DNA of 64,000 bases from Phyto melanocephala (GCA_941918925.1 OW799234.1:121761895-121825894), one strand, 5' to 3'; positions 1 to 13,235 are shown, counted from the first letter of the stretch. Translations and numbers: made by a program. Notes: generated by a model from the letters alone, not told the origin.

Positions 1-2009
1 CACTTCCATATTTATGTAGACAAATAAGTAGCAAAATACATAAGTATATGCATACATGTTCAAATATTTATTTCATCTTCTACTTAAATTTAACATTAAC
101 AATATCAACAAAACATGAGTAGTAACAACATATTTGTTTAATAGAAGATACACCCAACAACATAAATGTCAGTTTGTTGTGTTGTGTTGTTTGTAAAACA
201 CTATTCAACTCATTCATTTAACACCTTTTAGTGTCAAATACAATGTTGTTCTTAGTGTCACTGGCACTGTGGTTTGGAAAAATAAATAAATTGTAAGAAT
301 ACAAAAAGATGATTAGTTAAGTTATCTAAACAGAGTTTTTTTTTAACTTTAAAAAATATTTAGTATTTTAAATAAATACTTCAAAAATTTACTAAACTAA
401 GTATGTATGGGTGTTTGGATATACATACATAAATATTTATGTATTAATATACGTTTGTATGTATTTATTTATGTATGTTTTGCTTAAGATGAGTTCAAGG
501 CAATCGCGTGTAATAATAACATATTTCATTTTTTTGTTAAATATTTGTGTAATTATGTGCATTTAAATAAAATTTATTGATAAAAAATAAAAACAGCATT
601 TTCAAAATTATTTACAAATTGAATGAAGCTTGATTTGTATGCCTTCACATTTAATATGTATATTCAGACAACATAATTATAAAGAGTTTATTAAAATAAA
701 TAAAGTGACGTTCAAATAAGGGGATAAATTTATATTTTTATTTTAAAACAAAAATTAAATATTTTATTACAGCCGTATGCATAAAAGTTATCAAAATTAA
801 TAGAGGGTTTTTTTAACGAATTTTATATGGAGGTTTATTTCATAATTAACAAACCTTTGATAATGTTTATGCATACATCAGTTAATATCCAAAAGAAAAT
901 CATGTACATGTACTAAAAGTTCTCACCTGAGTTGACAAATATAAATAAGTCCAGTAAAGTTTTTATTTAATTTAGAAATATAGGTACTAGAGTTTAGTCT
1001 TCAAAATGAGAACTATAATAAAGGCATTCAAGTCATCGGTTTTATTTATGCTAAAATGCAAAGTTTCATAAATTTTAAAATTGTGTGAGCATAATTTTGA
1101 ATTTATTTAACATTTAGAGCATAAAAGCTGAGGCTGCCGACTGTTTTAGTACCTTAATCAGCACTTAACTTTTGAAACAAAAAGCTGTTGCACTTGAGTC
1201 ACGTACTAGGTAAGGGGTAGCGCAAAAGTAAAAGTTTGTGCGAAAATATTGTACATAATGTTTGCGAATCTGAAACCGGTAACGCTTACCTTTAACATTT
1301 ATTTACTTAATATCTCTTGCTTGAAAAATTATTTTTTTATGCTATTAAAAATAATTCTTCACATTCTTTATTTTAAAAGCTTAACAATAGGTTTTGTGAA
1401 CTTAAAACCAACTATGTATTGCATTTTTTATGTAGAATTTTATTTGAAAGCAAATACCAAACTCTAATTCCTACAAGAATTGGGACCAAATCAATAGAGT
1501 TTTTTTTAGATTTAGAAAGTGATGTGCATTAAATATCATTGAAACTGCTCCTGCACTTTGAAAATAATGCTAATATGAACCAAAGTATTCGATTCATAAT
1601 GCAGTTTTAAGCTGACATAGATTCAAATACTTTTAAAATTTACATTTTATTCCTTTTTAAAGATCAGCATTAAATATCTTCTTAAATAAATTAAAGGTAG
1701 GCTTTTTTCAGTTTAAAATCTAACTATAAATAGAATTTTTTCAAATAGTCTATAGTAAAACAGTAATTTGCAAAAAATATTAAGGAAAACTAATCCCTAT
1801 TATGCGTGTCAATAATACTTTAAAATAATCAACACGCTGGTATGTGATAAAAATCGAACTTAACTGAACAAATGCCCGATTCCACCAATGATTTTTTGGA
1901 TTGGCCACATTTTAAAGTAATAAAAGTTTACAGCATTTGTTTTATTAGTTAAACTGGAAAAATATTTTTGATTTTAGGTTTTAATAATAAAAAATCTTAT
2001 TTGAAATAA
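1..2009. other. AT-rich non-coding stretch
   Basis: No supported gene, RNA gene or transposon end was found. The reading frames present are short and AT-driven and carry no recognisable motif. Probably intergenic or intronic DNA. Confidence 0.6.
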
Positions 2010-3783
2010 AACAAGTAAGAGCACTATATTCGGCTATGCCGAATCTTTTATACCCACCACCAATTTTGTGTACATTTAAAGCACAATATTTATTATTTTG
2101 TTAATCGCCATAGAATAATCTCTTTATAATAAAATATGTATCACTTTCTTTGTAGAGGGTGATCAAATTTTAAGGGCCCATGTTGAAGGTGAACTATACC
2201 TAGTCGTTAAATTTGTTTTCTGCATTTCACTTGACATTTCTCAATTTCAAACTTACTCAATTTGATCCGTGGAAAGATACGCAAATGAGCAACGCTTTAA
2301 AGTTATTCCGGTTTTTTATAAAAATAAGCGTTCAAATCAAAATGCATTTTGTGCACTGCGTAATTCCTTTGGTCAACATAATCGTTCAAATTCACAATCG
2401 GGAGAATTGTAAAAAATATTTAAATTTCTGCAAAACAGGTCTGTATAAAATGTTAGAAAATCTGTGAATGCCTTCTTAGTTCGTTGAATGGGAACCTCTG
2501 CTGGTTTTTGCGATAGTGTGGCAAAAGAGCAGTCAACCTCGCCTCATCATCATGCCCAACAATTGAGCATCAACATTGTCATTAATAAATTTGGACCATC
2601 AAATAGATGAGTGTCGCCAAGGATGGGGGGGGGCCATTTGGCCGATATTTTGTTAAATACATAATTGAACCATACAAATATTATAATTACAAAAAGAAAT
2701 ACTAATAATATCCTAAATAATTTGTGTTTTATTTAAAATCAACATCGGTCCTTAAAACTTAACCACCCTTTATACCTTCGATGTGCTATTTCAATATAGT
2801 CCTTTGTCAATAGAGAAATTAAATGAATTTAAGATAAACCGTTATATGGGAGGTAGGCGTTAAAGTGGGCGTGTCACCTAAACTTTTTGGCACAACAATT
2901 ACATTGATTAGAAGGATATACGTAGCGATCATCATACCTCTAATTTTGGCGGTTTTATGAGCTTTTAAATTTCATTAACGGTAGATAACGTGAAAAGTGG
3001 GCGTTATAGTAGGCGTGTCAAAGCTATTTTTGCGAATGAGTACAACTTAGGTGTTTCAATATAGCCCTTTATTATTCCAAAATCTTTATTAATAGAGAAA
3101 TTATATGAATTTTAGGTAAAGCGTTATATGGGAGGTGGGCGTAAAAGTGGGCGTAGCACATTGATTTTCCGTTACAAAAAAGCGTCTCACCAAAAAGCAA
3201 AGTGTGCAAAATTTCAGAGTCGTACATCCAATTTTGTTGCTTTTATGACGTTTTTGTTTTTAAATATACCGAAAAATACACTGTGCGGCATAAATTTTCG
3301 TACATTTTGATCGATAACTCCTCTCCTAATGCATAGATTTAGACAATTTTCGTAGAAAAATATTGTTTTTACTTAGGAAATATATATTCGAAGTTTCATG
3401 AGTCTACGTTAAGGCGTTTGGACACAATTCCATTTTATTCGATGTTCGAAGGACACGGTTTTTTCGACCTACTCTTGCCTTTTGAGCTATAACTCTCTTC
3501 CTAATATTCCGATTTAGCCCATTTTCAATACCAAACAAACCTTGTCTATAAGTAAGATTCTGGCAAAATTTGAGCCCCCTAGCTTTTTCGGTGCGACCTA
3601 TATCGTGCTTTCAACAGACGGACAGACGGACAGACGGACGGACATAGCTAGATCGTCATCAAATCAAACCCTGATTCAGAATATATATACTTTATGGGGT
3701 CTAAAATGGATATTTCGATGTGTTACAAACGGAATGACAAAATGAATATACCCCCACCATTTTTTTGGTGGGGGATATAAAAA
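2010..3783 (+). mobile_element. mini-me/DINE-like repeat, copy A
   Basis: The repeat opens with AACAAGTAAGAGCACTATAT and a short hairpin (TTCGGC..GCCGAA), followed by TATACCCACCACC. It ends with GACGGACA-type microsatellite units, an AT-rich block containing ACTTTATGGGGTC, and a terminal hairpin of CCCCCACC against GGTGGGGG. The same order recurs at 10888-13368 and 51236-54431. This layout is that of dipteran mini-me/DINE-1-like repeats, which are thought to be non-autonomous rolling-circle (Helentron) elements; that assignment is by resemblance. It has no coding capacity of its own and contains a mariner remnant at 2155-2770. Confidence 0.7.
2155..2770 (+). mobile_element. internally deleted mariner-like element, copy 1
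   Basis: TA dinucleotides flank inverted ends: GAGGGTGATCAAATTTTAAG at the left and the complement of AAGGGTGGTTAAGTTTTAAG at the right. The interior keeps degraded pieces of a mariner-type transposase, including the N-terminal stretch around SVAK..STSTHHRAQQL, joined almost directly to a C-terminal GGHLADIL-like tail (broken here by a G-run). The catalytic DDE core is missing, so it cannot move by itself. A copy of identical length (616 bases) sits at the same place in the next mini-me repeat. Confidence 0.75.
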
Positions 3784-4509
3784 TAAAAATAATATAAAAC
3801 CAAATTTAAAATACTCATCCCACATAACAGATACTGAGTTAATTAAAAGAAAACTTCATCATAAAAAAGTTACGAAAGGTCATGTAAAACTACTTAAATT
3901 AGGTATTTGTACCATAAATTCCAAAGACAAAACTTTTAAAATTCAAAAAACAAAAATAAGTAAATAAAAAATTAAATGCATACAAAGAAAATAACCTTAA
4001 ATTTTGCTGATTAAGATTAATGAGTATTTTTGAAACACACAAAAAAATCATACTTAAATATGTATGTCTTATAGAACACAATAATTTACGAACGACGATG
4101 TTAGTAGGTACATAAATTTAATCAAATTTAAATTATTTTTTTAGCATCAAATTTTTTTTTAAAAATACGCTCGTTTGCTAAGTCTAACGATAAAAAGCTT
4201 TTACACTTCAGTCTTAAGTCTTTTTAGTAATTAACACAAAAACAAAATAATAAACGTTCTTTTACATTTGAAATGTGTTAAATGTATGTATGTAGGTATA
4301 ACACAAAAACATAACTGCACTAATAATTTTGCAAACAAAATAACTGTCGCTTAAATATTTCTGTTTGATTTCTAGAATTTTTCTTTAACATTAAAAAAAA
4401 ACTAACCTACCTCTTTGTCAACATTGCTATTATTACACTTAAGTTGTTTATAAACATCAAATTCATGCACATGCCTACAATCATTTTAAAACAGTTAAAT
4501 CGCATACAA

Positions 4510-4540
<31 letters not shown>

Positions 4541-7080
4541 TATTTCAATTATATGTAGGTTTGGACGTGTGCAAGAGGATTTTTATTTATTTTCATACGA
4601 GCAAATACCAAAAACAGCTTTTGATGTTATGTAGTTTTTTTCTCTCTTTTAACTTTGGAGTTAAATGAAAAAAAAAACAACAACAACAATTTGTTAATAC
4701 CGTCTAAAACCCTCTATTTGTTGTGCTTTAATGTTTTCTTTTTTGTTGTTATCTTGCGTTATGATATTTGTCGGCATTTTTTTTTTCATTTTACATTTTG
4801 AGGTTTGTTTTTAACTTTGGTTTTTATACAATCACAGGTTCGTTTATTTTTGTTGTAAACACATGTGTATTATGTTGAATGAAAAAAGCTTCCAAATAAA
4901 CAAAGACTACTACAACGACAAGTTGCAGGTATGCCACTGCAATTGGAATAGTGTTGTCAAATTGGCGCGGGAAATATCGCTAAATCTTATTAAAAATATT
5001 TTTATACTATTTAATTGCGTAAAACCATAACAATATTAGGCATTGTCAAAATCAAAACTGAATATTGTCGATCAACTTTCTTTCAATACTCATTGATTTA
5101 TTGGCCGTACATATATTACACATACTGCCAGGTTATCCCATGATTGTTCAGTTTCCTTAAGTCGACCCATATCTTCATAAAAAAAGTCGAAGCTGCACTG
5201 TAAATTTAAAAGTAAATTAGTTTATTTGGTACTCCTCCAGTTATAATTGAGTTTAGTTTAGTACTTCCCAGTTATTGTAATGAAAAAGCACACGATTGAT
5301 TGTAAAAAAGTCTGAAAATTGTATTACCCCATCAAAATCTTAACTTACCTAGTAAGTTAGCAAGTAATATTGGAGATACACATAAACTAATTACTTTTCG
5401 ACCGAATAACTACTTATTTTTGTTTGAGTTGTCTCAGAAATCATGACCCTTGCTTACAAATGAACTTACAAAAAGCAATAAAATAAGTAGTTCCCAATAA
5501 AGCTGAATTATAGCTGGATATTTTTATACTGTTGCAATACAAAAAGATATAAAAATTATATTATTGGGCATATTAAAATATTTATGAAGTTAATTTAAAG
5601 TTCACTGTTTAAAAAAATATATAAAAAGTATTTACGAAGGTCATAACCAATAGGACATTACTCTGTACTTTAAAATAATGATGTTGGTAACGACCCCTCA
5701 TTAGTATGTAATATATGAAGTAATGACAACCTATTACACAATTTCAAAAAGATTTTGCTGGGACAGTACAGTTACGCGACGCCACACATTTAACCACACG
5801 ATAGTGATACGCAAAATTCTCGGAGTTAGTTGAAAAGGAATGGATTAATTGCTGACAAGGCAATGACGCGAGAGTTTTTAAACAAACCAGAACAGAATTT
5901 TGATTAATATCAATTTACTTAAAATGTATATAAAGTACTGAATCATGAAAACCTCAAAACTGAAAATTCAATACATCTTTACCATGTAAGATTAAAATGT
6001 GCCAGTCCCATTAATAAAATATAAAAAAAAATTTTTTTAATTATTTCCATTAAATTGGGAATGACAAATCGCATTAATGAATAAATAAAAAAAATTTATT
6101 AATTAAGTTAATGTTACTGGCTTTTATAATGTACAGATTCATTGTAAAAACGCTACACTACAACACAGCTACTAGTAAACACAGCGAATATGCCAGATTT
6201 ATTAAAAAAGCGCTATAAAGTTTAGTCAACGACAAAACCCCTTAACGTTACAACGCAACTAACGGACAAATGTTTTTAAAACGACGGGTTATCACAAGCA
6301 AGCAAGTGGATAAATAATTATAAGTGAAGTAAGCACCTTAAACTTTCGATTTTAATCGCTGCAAAAAATATGTTAATTGTTATTTGGAAAAAAATAATTA
6401 GTTACAAAAATAAAAACAATTAATGTGTAAAAAAAATAATAAGTATAAGTACAACCCCGCAATCTTACGAAAAAAAATAAGTGTCAAAATTAATTAAATA
6501 TAAAATATTTTTAAAATAACCTGGAGTCGTTTAACAAAAAAAATAATCTCTATTCTTAATCAAGTGGTATGTCAAGTATGTGTCATTTAAAAAAAAAATT
6601 GCTAATAGAAATTTTCTTAAGAAAAGAAAAATAAAATTAAAAAAGAAATTTAAATTGCAATTGCAATTGCCATTCTTTGATTACAAATCAATCAAACAAA
6701 ACATTGAATGTTTATAATAAGCAAGTGAAATTTGTATTTTCTTTTAACAAAAGTGGTTTGTAACATTTCTAAGTAAAACAACAAAATAATACTAATTAAA
6801 AATACAAGTATAATTTTATAGCGGTATGTAACAACTCAATATGTTGTAAAATTAAAAAAAATTTAATTTTATAAAAATATAAAATTTTATTAGTGCCAAA
6901 ATTATTTATACACTGCCTTTACTTAATTATTAAATTAAATTTTTATTAAAGATCAAAATTTAAAAATTACCTTATTATGGGGTGAATATTTTTTAAAAAG
7001 GTTATTATGATAATAATTTACCTGCATCTCTTGAATATTTCGAATAGTGTTAAAAAAAACCTGCTTTAAAAATTATTTTA
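3784..7080. other. AT-rich non-coding stretch
   Basis: Apart from a TATG microsatellite at 4511-4542 I see no gene or transposon boundary. A CAA/ACA-rich patch with a weak donor-like GTAAGC near 6300-6340 was considered as a leader exon but is not supported. Confidence 0.5.
4511..4542 (+). repeat. (TATG)n microsatellite
   Basis: About eight uninterrupted TATG units in AT-rich DNA; the open frame across it (repeated MYVC) is a by-product of the repeat. Confidence 0.95.
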
Positions 7081-7700
7081 AACAAGTAAGAGAGCAATAT
7101 TCGGCCGTGCCGAACCCGAAAGCACCACCACATTTCCATACTACACGATTATTTACATGGGTTTATTGAGCATATCGCAGCATAGCCTCGATTGCATATT
7201 TAATCTAATGAGGTTTTTGGCTTTATATATACAACGCCCATTGTGATTTAAAATTTTCACATAGTTAACTGTATCCTTTCATTTGATACCCACATTGATA
7301 AGGCTTAGAAAAAAAATTTACGCCATTTTGTTTCAGACGCAGTTCGCCAGTTTTCCTAGGAATAATTTTTTAAAGTGAGAAATATTTATATTTTTTTATA
7401 ATAATTTTTCCCTATAGCTTTGCTGATAAGTGGCCGATTTATCAAAATTTTTTTACAAATAGCACTACATGCTATAATATTTAGAAATCGTAAAAAAACG
7501 AGCCTAAAAATATATGTATATAAAAAAAAACAAAGGTAGAACAAATGTGTCAGATTTCAACATTAAAAAAAAGTAAACCAAAACTTTATTGTTGTTCACA
7601 CATTAATCAACAACTAAGTTAAAATAAACGACATTACCCATCAAAATGTCATAGAAAGACGAAAAGCTAAAAGTTTTTGTTAAGCGATGAATTTATGCGA
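7081..7700 (+). mobile_element. mini-me-like repeat fragment (5' part)
   Basis: Starts with AACAAGTAAGAGAGCAATAT and the TTCGGCCGTGCCGAA hairpin that begin the other copies. The middle resembles the copy near 44.6-45.2 kb (ATTTGATACCCA, then a 'ctttgc.gataagt.gccgattt' block). I do not see the microsatellite or terminal hairpin, so the 3' part is lost. The right boundary is approximate. Confidence 0.55.
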
Positions 7701-7724
7701 TTTGATATAATATGGTTTTGTTGA

Positions 7725-8275
7725 TATTAATTCCTAAGCCAGCTTAAGTTGTGCGTGTAGCAAATGCTTGGGTCTTAGTTTTAGATTTGGATATATAGGC
7801 GGTGGGACAAAAGACAGATGTCATCTGCATATTCGATTACATTTAACCTATGGAAGCCCTACAAAATTCCTGTGCTGTATATCCATTGAGTGGCTCATGC
7901 ACAATATTTAACAATAATGGATATAAAACACAGCCTTAACGCACTTTAAGAGTTCACTGTTTGCTATTACAGAGCTCCCTAATTAATTGAACTACCTTCT
8001 AGGGAACTGCTTTGCATCTTAGAGCTTCCCAGATTGCATTGTGTTATAACGTGTCCATGAACTCTTAGTAAATGGTTGAGCGCCAAGCCTCTCCAGCCAT
8101 TCATATGATCAATAAATGACTTGTTTGGCCTAAAGCCCACTTGTTCTTGTCATAGCTGGAGTTTAATGATGGTTGAATTGCGTTTATGTAGGATGTGAGC
8201 TGTGATTGTTTTGCATCATGTTCATAAGAGTTGTACCCTTCCAGTTGGAAATATTACATGACCTTTTTTAATTTT
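7725..8275 (-). pseudogene. non-LTR retrotransposon reverse transcriptase relic
   Basis: Read on the minus strand the DNA encodes degraded reverse-transcriptase motifs in the correct order: a VR*GCVLYPLLLNIV block (usual form VRQGCVLSPLLFNIV, motif 4) near 7918-7943, then EYADDICLLSHRLYI with the catalytic YADD at 7820-7831, then AGLGININ near 7735. Upstream, a DTL..AIWEALRC stretch fits the region before motif 4. Stops and frameshifts break it throughout and both ends are missing. The clade cannot be fixed by eye. Confidence 0.7.
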
Positions 8276-8297
8276 CCGGTCTTACCAAGTTAGTTAA

Positions 8298-8744
8298 TCT
8301 ATATATATAAAAGTGAAACTCTGTCTATAGACTCCGAAACCGTAAAGCCGATCGGACTCAAACTTTGGCAAGTTGTTGTACACATTTCGTTTTCTTTGAA
8401 ACTTTGCACACATATTGAAATCTCATGATTATACAATTTTGTGATTCCAAAAGTAGGCAGTGCCACGCCCATAAGAAATTTGTTATAATTCTAAGGTACT
8501 TGCCGATTTTTCTAAAACTTTTCACACATATTGAGCTGCCAGGACTATACAATTTCGTTATTAGAAAAGTGGGCAGGGCAAAGCCCATAAAAAAAGTTAA
8601 CATTTTTAGCTACTTGAACTTCACCGATTTTTCTGAAACTTTGCACACATATAGAGCTGCCATGACTATACAATTTTGTGATTAGAAAATTGGGCAGTAG
8701 CACGCCCATAAAAAAGTTAAGTTTTTAGCTTTGACTTGACTAGT
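8298..8744 (+). mobile_element. Helitron-like non-autonomous element with internal tandem repeats
   Basis: Begins TCTATATATATAAAAGTGAA, a typical insect Helitron 5' end, followed by an 'actccgaaaccg..gccgatcgga' block, and ends at CTAGT (8740-8744). Three diverged units of roughly 110-125 bases fill it, each containing CACACATAT..GAG.TGCCA..ACTATACAATTT and a CACGCCCATAA block. Open frames across it on both strands reflect the repeat unit, not a gene. I see no strong 3' hairpin, so the right boundary is less certain. Confidence 0.6.
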
Positions 8745-8806
8745 AATAAATAAAATTTAAGTCCTAACTATTTAAGGCTTAAACTTATTCTACAAATAAC
8801 TTAATA

Positions 8807-9360
8807 AAAGGTCCGCCATCTAACGTTTTTTTTTTTTAACTAGTGCTTATTTTGTGAATGGTAGCACTTAGCTCATTTCTGATTTGACAGATAATTAATT
8901 TTCTACTTCCGCTGAACGAATATGATTGTGTATACGCTTGAACAACGTTGGAAAATATTGCGATATTACTTTGACCGATTTTGCCAACAAAAAATCATCT
9001 TTTGAGATGAAGCTCATTTTGATCTTGGCGGGTATGTAAACGAGCAAAATTGTCGCATTTGGGGTACAGAAAACCCGCACGCATACATTGAAAAGCCGAT
9101 ACACCCAAAACGAGTCACTGTTTGGTGCGGAGTTTGGTCCAGAGGCATAATTGGGCCATTTTTCTTCGAAAATGAGCAAGGAGTGGCCGTAGTCAATGGC
9201 GATCATTATCGGACCATGTTGAACGAATTTTTGTTCACGAAAATTAAAGAGGAGGATATTGGCAACATTTGGTTTCAACAAGACGGCACTACGTGCCACA
9301 CAGCCGAAGCTACACTTTTTTATAGCATTTTCAAAAAAAAAAGTTATTTGGCGGACCCTT
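8807..9360 (+). mobile_element. mariner-like element, internally deleted
   Basis: TA flanks short inverted ends: AAAGGTCCGCC at the left and GGCGGACCCTT at the right. Between them lies a broken Tc1/mariner transposase. At 554 bases the element is under half the usual mariner length, with the deletion between the N-terminal helices and the DDE core. Confidence 0.8.
8922..9350 (+). pseudogene. mariner transposase remnant
   Basis: The frame opens with MIVYTLEQRWKILRYYF and then jumps to the catalytic domain. Visible are IIF*DEAHF with the first catalytic Asp (TGA where the family has Ser), NCRIWG, VTVWCGVW, IGPFFFEN, VNGDHYRTML and WFQQDGTTCHTA with the second catalytic Asp. The third acidic residue and the C-terminus are missing; after HTAEATL the sequence runs into the 3' TIR. 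The nonsense codon and deletions make it inactive. The antisense frame over this region is a shadow. Confidence 0.85.
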
Positions 9361-9362
9361 TA

Positions 9363-10887
9363 GAATTGGAATTGTAAGGTTTTGTTCAAGTTAAATGAGA
9401 TTCAAACCCAAGTAAAGATTTATTTTAGTTGCATTTCTCTTGAAAAATCAAAAAAAAAACATTGGCTAAATTAATGCTGACTTAAGAAGTTAATTTAATA
9501 AAAAATTAAATTAATTAATTACTTTAACTCCGTTATTTGCCTAAATAAAAAAGTACTTTTATTTGCTTTTAGTAAAAATAAATACATTTATATATATTAA
9601 GGCAAAATAGTGTTAGCGAAAATATTGATAATAATTGAAAAGTAAAACTATAACGTTATTAAGCAAAAAAGAAACTGTAAGTTTTTTTTTTAATGTTATT
9701 TAAATTTTATTGCAACGTAAGATAATATTTCAACATGCATGCCTTAGATATATCTTTTTTAAATTTTACAGCAGCCAAATAAATATATACATCTATATAT
9801 TTGTTAACCCACAGTCGTTATCGTGGTAGCTCAGTATGCGTAAACAGTCAAATGCAGTGTATATGACACCGTCATATATTATTCGGTATATATTTTACGT
9901 ATATTTGGACCATTTAGAATACAATAAAATGAAGTTATGTAACTTTCCCAAACATAAAACTAATTTACATTGAATATATTAAAAAGACCGACCACCTGTG
10001 ATTAACTTTTTGATTTAAACATCAGTGTTGTGTTACAAAAACTAAATAAAATAAATACAACCTAATAAAATCAGATATTTACATATTGATCAAATATCTT
10101 TATGGAAAATAAGGAAATCATATAAAGATAGCCCAAAATAATAAATTCAAAAATAAAAAAAATTTTATGTTTTTTCATACCAAAAAAAAAAAATGCAGTT
10201 GAACCTCTATATCCATGAAATGAGATTTGATTTTGTAATACTGCATACATATTGAATAGTTTTCTCAAAAGCAAAAATAAATTTAAAAGTTTATTTAATA
10301 CAATTTAATTGATTGTACCCTATTTTATATAATTAAGTATGCTTGTATCGATCGATTCCCTTTTTATTCGAAACAAAAGACTTAAGCAATAAACTTTATT
10401 TTCCATAAAATTAACATTTATTAAATCTATTCTTTTAATCATAGGTACTTCTTATACTTTTATGATTCATTTTAACAGCCAAACGAACTTAAACTAAAAC
10501 AACAACAACCTAAAGCAAATAATCACAAGATCTCATCTTTTTGATTTATTCCTTTAAAAGTAAACAACAGCAACAACAACAACAACAACAAAAAGCAAAA
10601 GTAAATATGTACCTCAATTTAAACATGCATTAAAAGCCCATTCAATAACAGCTGTATACACAAGTTATATTTATAATAATACTATCAAAATAGCAACAAC
10701 AACATTTATAGTACTATTTAAATAAAATCTATAACGTGTGAACAAAAAACACATGCTGCAACAAGCTTAAATTTTTTTTAGAAAAATATCAGAACTTTAA
10801 AAAAAATTTGGTTGCAAGCATTCACAACACATCGCAACACTAATCCAAAATGACATAAATAAACATAGGACCAAAAAAAAATAAAAA
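9363..10887. other. AT-rich non-coding stretch
   Basis: No supported gene or transposon end. It contains a CAA trinucleotide run at 10564-10591. Confidence 0.55.
10564..10591 (+). repeat. (CAA)n microsatellite
   Basis: Roughly nine CAA units, one interrupted by CAG, in non-coding sequence. Confidence 0.9.
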
Positions 10888-11031
10888 ACAAGTAAGAGCA
10901 CTATATTCGGCTGTGCCGAATCTTTTATACCCACCACCAATTTTGTGTACATTTAAAGCACAATATTTATTATTTTGTTACTCATTATGGAATAATCTTT
11001 TTATAATAAAATATGTATCACTTTCTTTGTA

Positions 11032-11647
11032 GAGGGTGGTTAAATTTTAAGGGCCCATGTTGAAGGTGAACTACAGCTAGTCTTTAAATTAGTTTTCTGC
11101 ATTTCATTTTACATTTCTCAATCTCAAACTTACTCAATTTGATCCGTGGAAAGATACGCAAATGAGCAACGCTTTAAAGTTATTTAGGTTTTTTATGAAA
11201 ATGGGCATTCAAATCAAAATGCATTTTGTGCACTTCGTAATTCTTTTGATCAACATAATCATTCAAATTCATCCACAATCGGGAAAATTTAAAAAAATTT
11301 TTAAATTTCTGCAAAACAGGTCTGTATAAAATGTTAGAAAATCTGTGAATGCCTTCTTAGTTCGTTGAATGGGAACCATTGCTGTTTTTTGCGATAGTGT
11401 GGCAAAACAGCAGTCAACCTCGACTCATCATCGTGCCCAACAATTGAGCATCAACATTGTCATTGAAAATTTGGACCATCAGATAGTGGAGTGGCGCCAA
11501 GGATGGGGGGGGGGGGGTTCATTTGGCCGATATTTTGTTAAATACATAATTTAACCGTTCAAATATTATCATTACAAAAAGAAATAACAATAATGTCCTA
11601 AATAATTTGTGTTTTATTTAAATTCAACATAAAATTTAACCACCCTT
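11032..11647 (+). mobile_element. internally deleted mariner-like element, copy 2
   Basis: TA-flanked, with left end GAGGGTGGTTAAATTTTAAG and right end reading AAATTTAACCACCCTT. It encodes, with stops, an N-terminal transposase remnant (SNALKLF.., ..TIAVFCDSVAKQQSTSTHHRAQQL) fused to a short C-terminal remnant after VEWRQGWG. It has the same 616-base length and the same host position as copy 1, so both were probably carried along by amplification of the surrounding repeat. Confidence 0.75.
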
Positions 11648-11825
11648 TATTACTGCGATATGCTACTGAAATGCTTTTGTAAATGTAGTCTTTCAATGAA
11701 AGTTGGCGTTAAAGTAGGCGTGTCAATAAAGTTTCTGCTAATAAATACAACTTAGATATTTCTATAGTTCTTTATTTTCCCAAAAACTTTGTCAATAGAG
11801 AAATTACATGAATTTAAGAAAACCC

Positions 11826-12700
11826 GTTATATGGGATGTAGGCGTTATAGTGGGCGTGTCACCTAAACTTTTTGGCACAACAACTACATTGACTAGAAGG
11901 ATATATGTAGTAAATTTCCTCATCATACCTCTAATTTTGTCGGTTTTATGAGCTTTAACATTTCATTAACGGTAGATAACGTGAAAAGTGGGCGTTATAG
12001 TAGGCATGTCAAAGTTATTTTTACGCATGAGTACATTTTAGATGTTTCAATATAGCCCTGTATTATTCCAAAATCTTTATTAATAGAGAAATTATATGAA
12101 TTTTAGGTAAAGCGTTATATGGGAGGTGGGCGTAAAAGTGGGCGTGGCACCTTAATTTTTTTTTACAATAATGACACTGCTTAGGGGGATATACGTAGCA
12201 AATTTGATCGTCATACATCACATTTTGGCGGTTTTATGAGCTTTGAAATTTCATTAACGGTAGATAACGTGAAAAGTGGGCGTTATAGTAGGCGTGTCAA
12301 AGTTATTTTTGCGAATGAGTACATTTTAGATGTTTCAATATAGCCTTTTATTATTCCAAAATCTTTTTTAATAGAGAAATTATAAGAATTTTAGGTAAAA
12401 CGTTATATGGGAGGTGGGCGTAAAAGTGGGCGTGGCATCTTAATTTTTTGGCACAATAATGACATTGCCTAGGGGGATATACGTAGCAAATTTGATCATC
12501 ATACCTCTAATTTCGGCGGTTTTATGAGCTTTTAAATTTCATTAACGGTATATAACGTGAAAAGTGGGCGTTATAGTAGGCGTGTCAAAGTTTTTTTTGC
12601 GAATGAGTACATTTTAGATGTTTCAATATAGCCCTGTATTATTCCAAATCTTTATTAATAGAGAAATTATATGAATTTTATGGGAGGTGGGCGTAAAAGT
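11826..12700 (+). repeat. 288-base tandem repeat inside mini-me copy B
   Basis: The phrase GTTATATGGGAGGTGGGCGT starts units at 11826, 12114 and 12402, exactly 288 bases apart, with a truncated fourth near 12675. Each unit carries 'aaaagtgggcgtggca', 'ggcggttttatgagctt' and 'taacgtgaaaagtgggcg' blocks. Copy A has only two such starts. Unequal crossing-over or slippage is the likely cause. Confidence 0.85.
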
Positions 12701-13165
12701 GGGCGTGGCACATTGATTGTCCGTTAGAAAAAAGCCTCTCACCAAAAAGCAAAGTGTGCAAAATTTCAGAGTCGTACATCCAATTTTGTTGCTTTTATGA
12801 CGTTTTTGTTTTTAAATATACCGAAAAATACACTGTGCGGTATAAATTTTCGTACATTTTGATCGATAACTCCTTTCCTAATGATCAGATTTAGGTAATT
12901 TTTGGTGAGAAATATTGTTTTGACTCGAGAAATATATATTCGAAGTTTCATGACTCTACGTTAATTCGTTTGGACACAATACCATTTTATTCGATGTTCG
13001 TAGGACACGGTTTTTTCGACCTACTCTTGCGTTCCGAGCTATAACTCACTTCCTAATATTCCGATATAGCCCATTTTCAATACCAAACAAACCTTGTCTA
13101 TAAGAAAGATTCTGGCAAAATTTGAGCCTCCTAGCTTTTTCGGTGCGACCTCTATCGTGCTTTCA

Positions 13166-13235
13166 ACAGACGGACAGACGGACAGACGGACAGACGGACA
13201 GACGGACAGACGGACAGACGGACAGACGGACGGAC
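13166..13235 (+). repeat. (ACAGACGG)n microsatellite
   Basis: About eight to nine ACAGACGG octamers run without interruption. Copy A has only three or so at the matching place, so the array has expanded in this copy. Such GTCY-type arrays are a known feature of mini-me repeats. Confidence 0.95.

Noticed and set aside
4444..4668. 74-residue frame with repeated MYVC
   Set aside because: Produced by the TATG microsatellite.
6120..6340. Possible CAA-rich leader exon with GTAAGC donor
   Set aside because: No promoter element or open frame, and the donor match is weak in a region where such words are frequent.
8895..9299. 134-residue minus-strand frame
   Set aside because: Antisense shadow of the mariner DDE region, whose plus-strand reading has the SDEAHF-like and QDG motifs.
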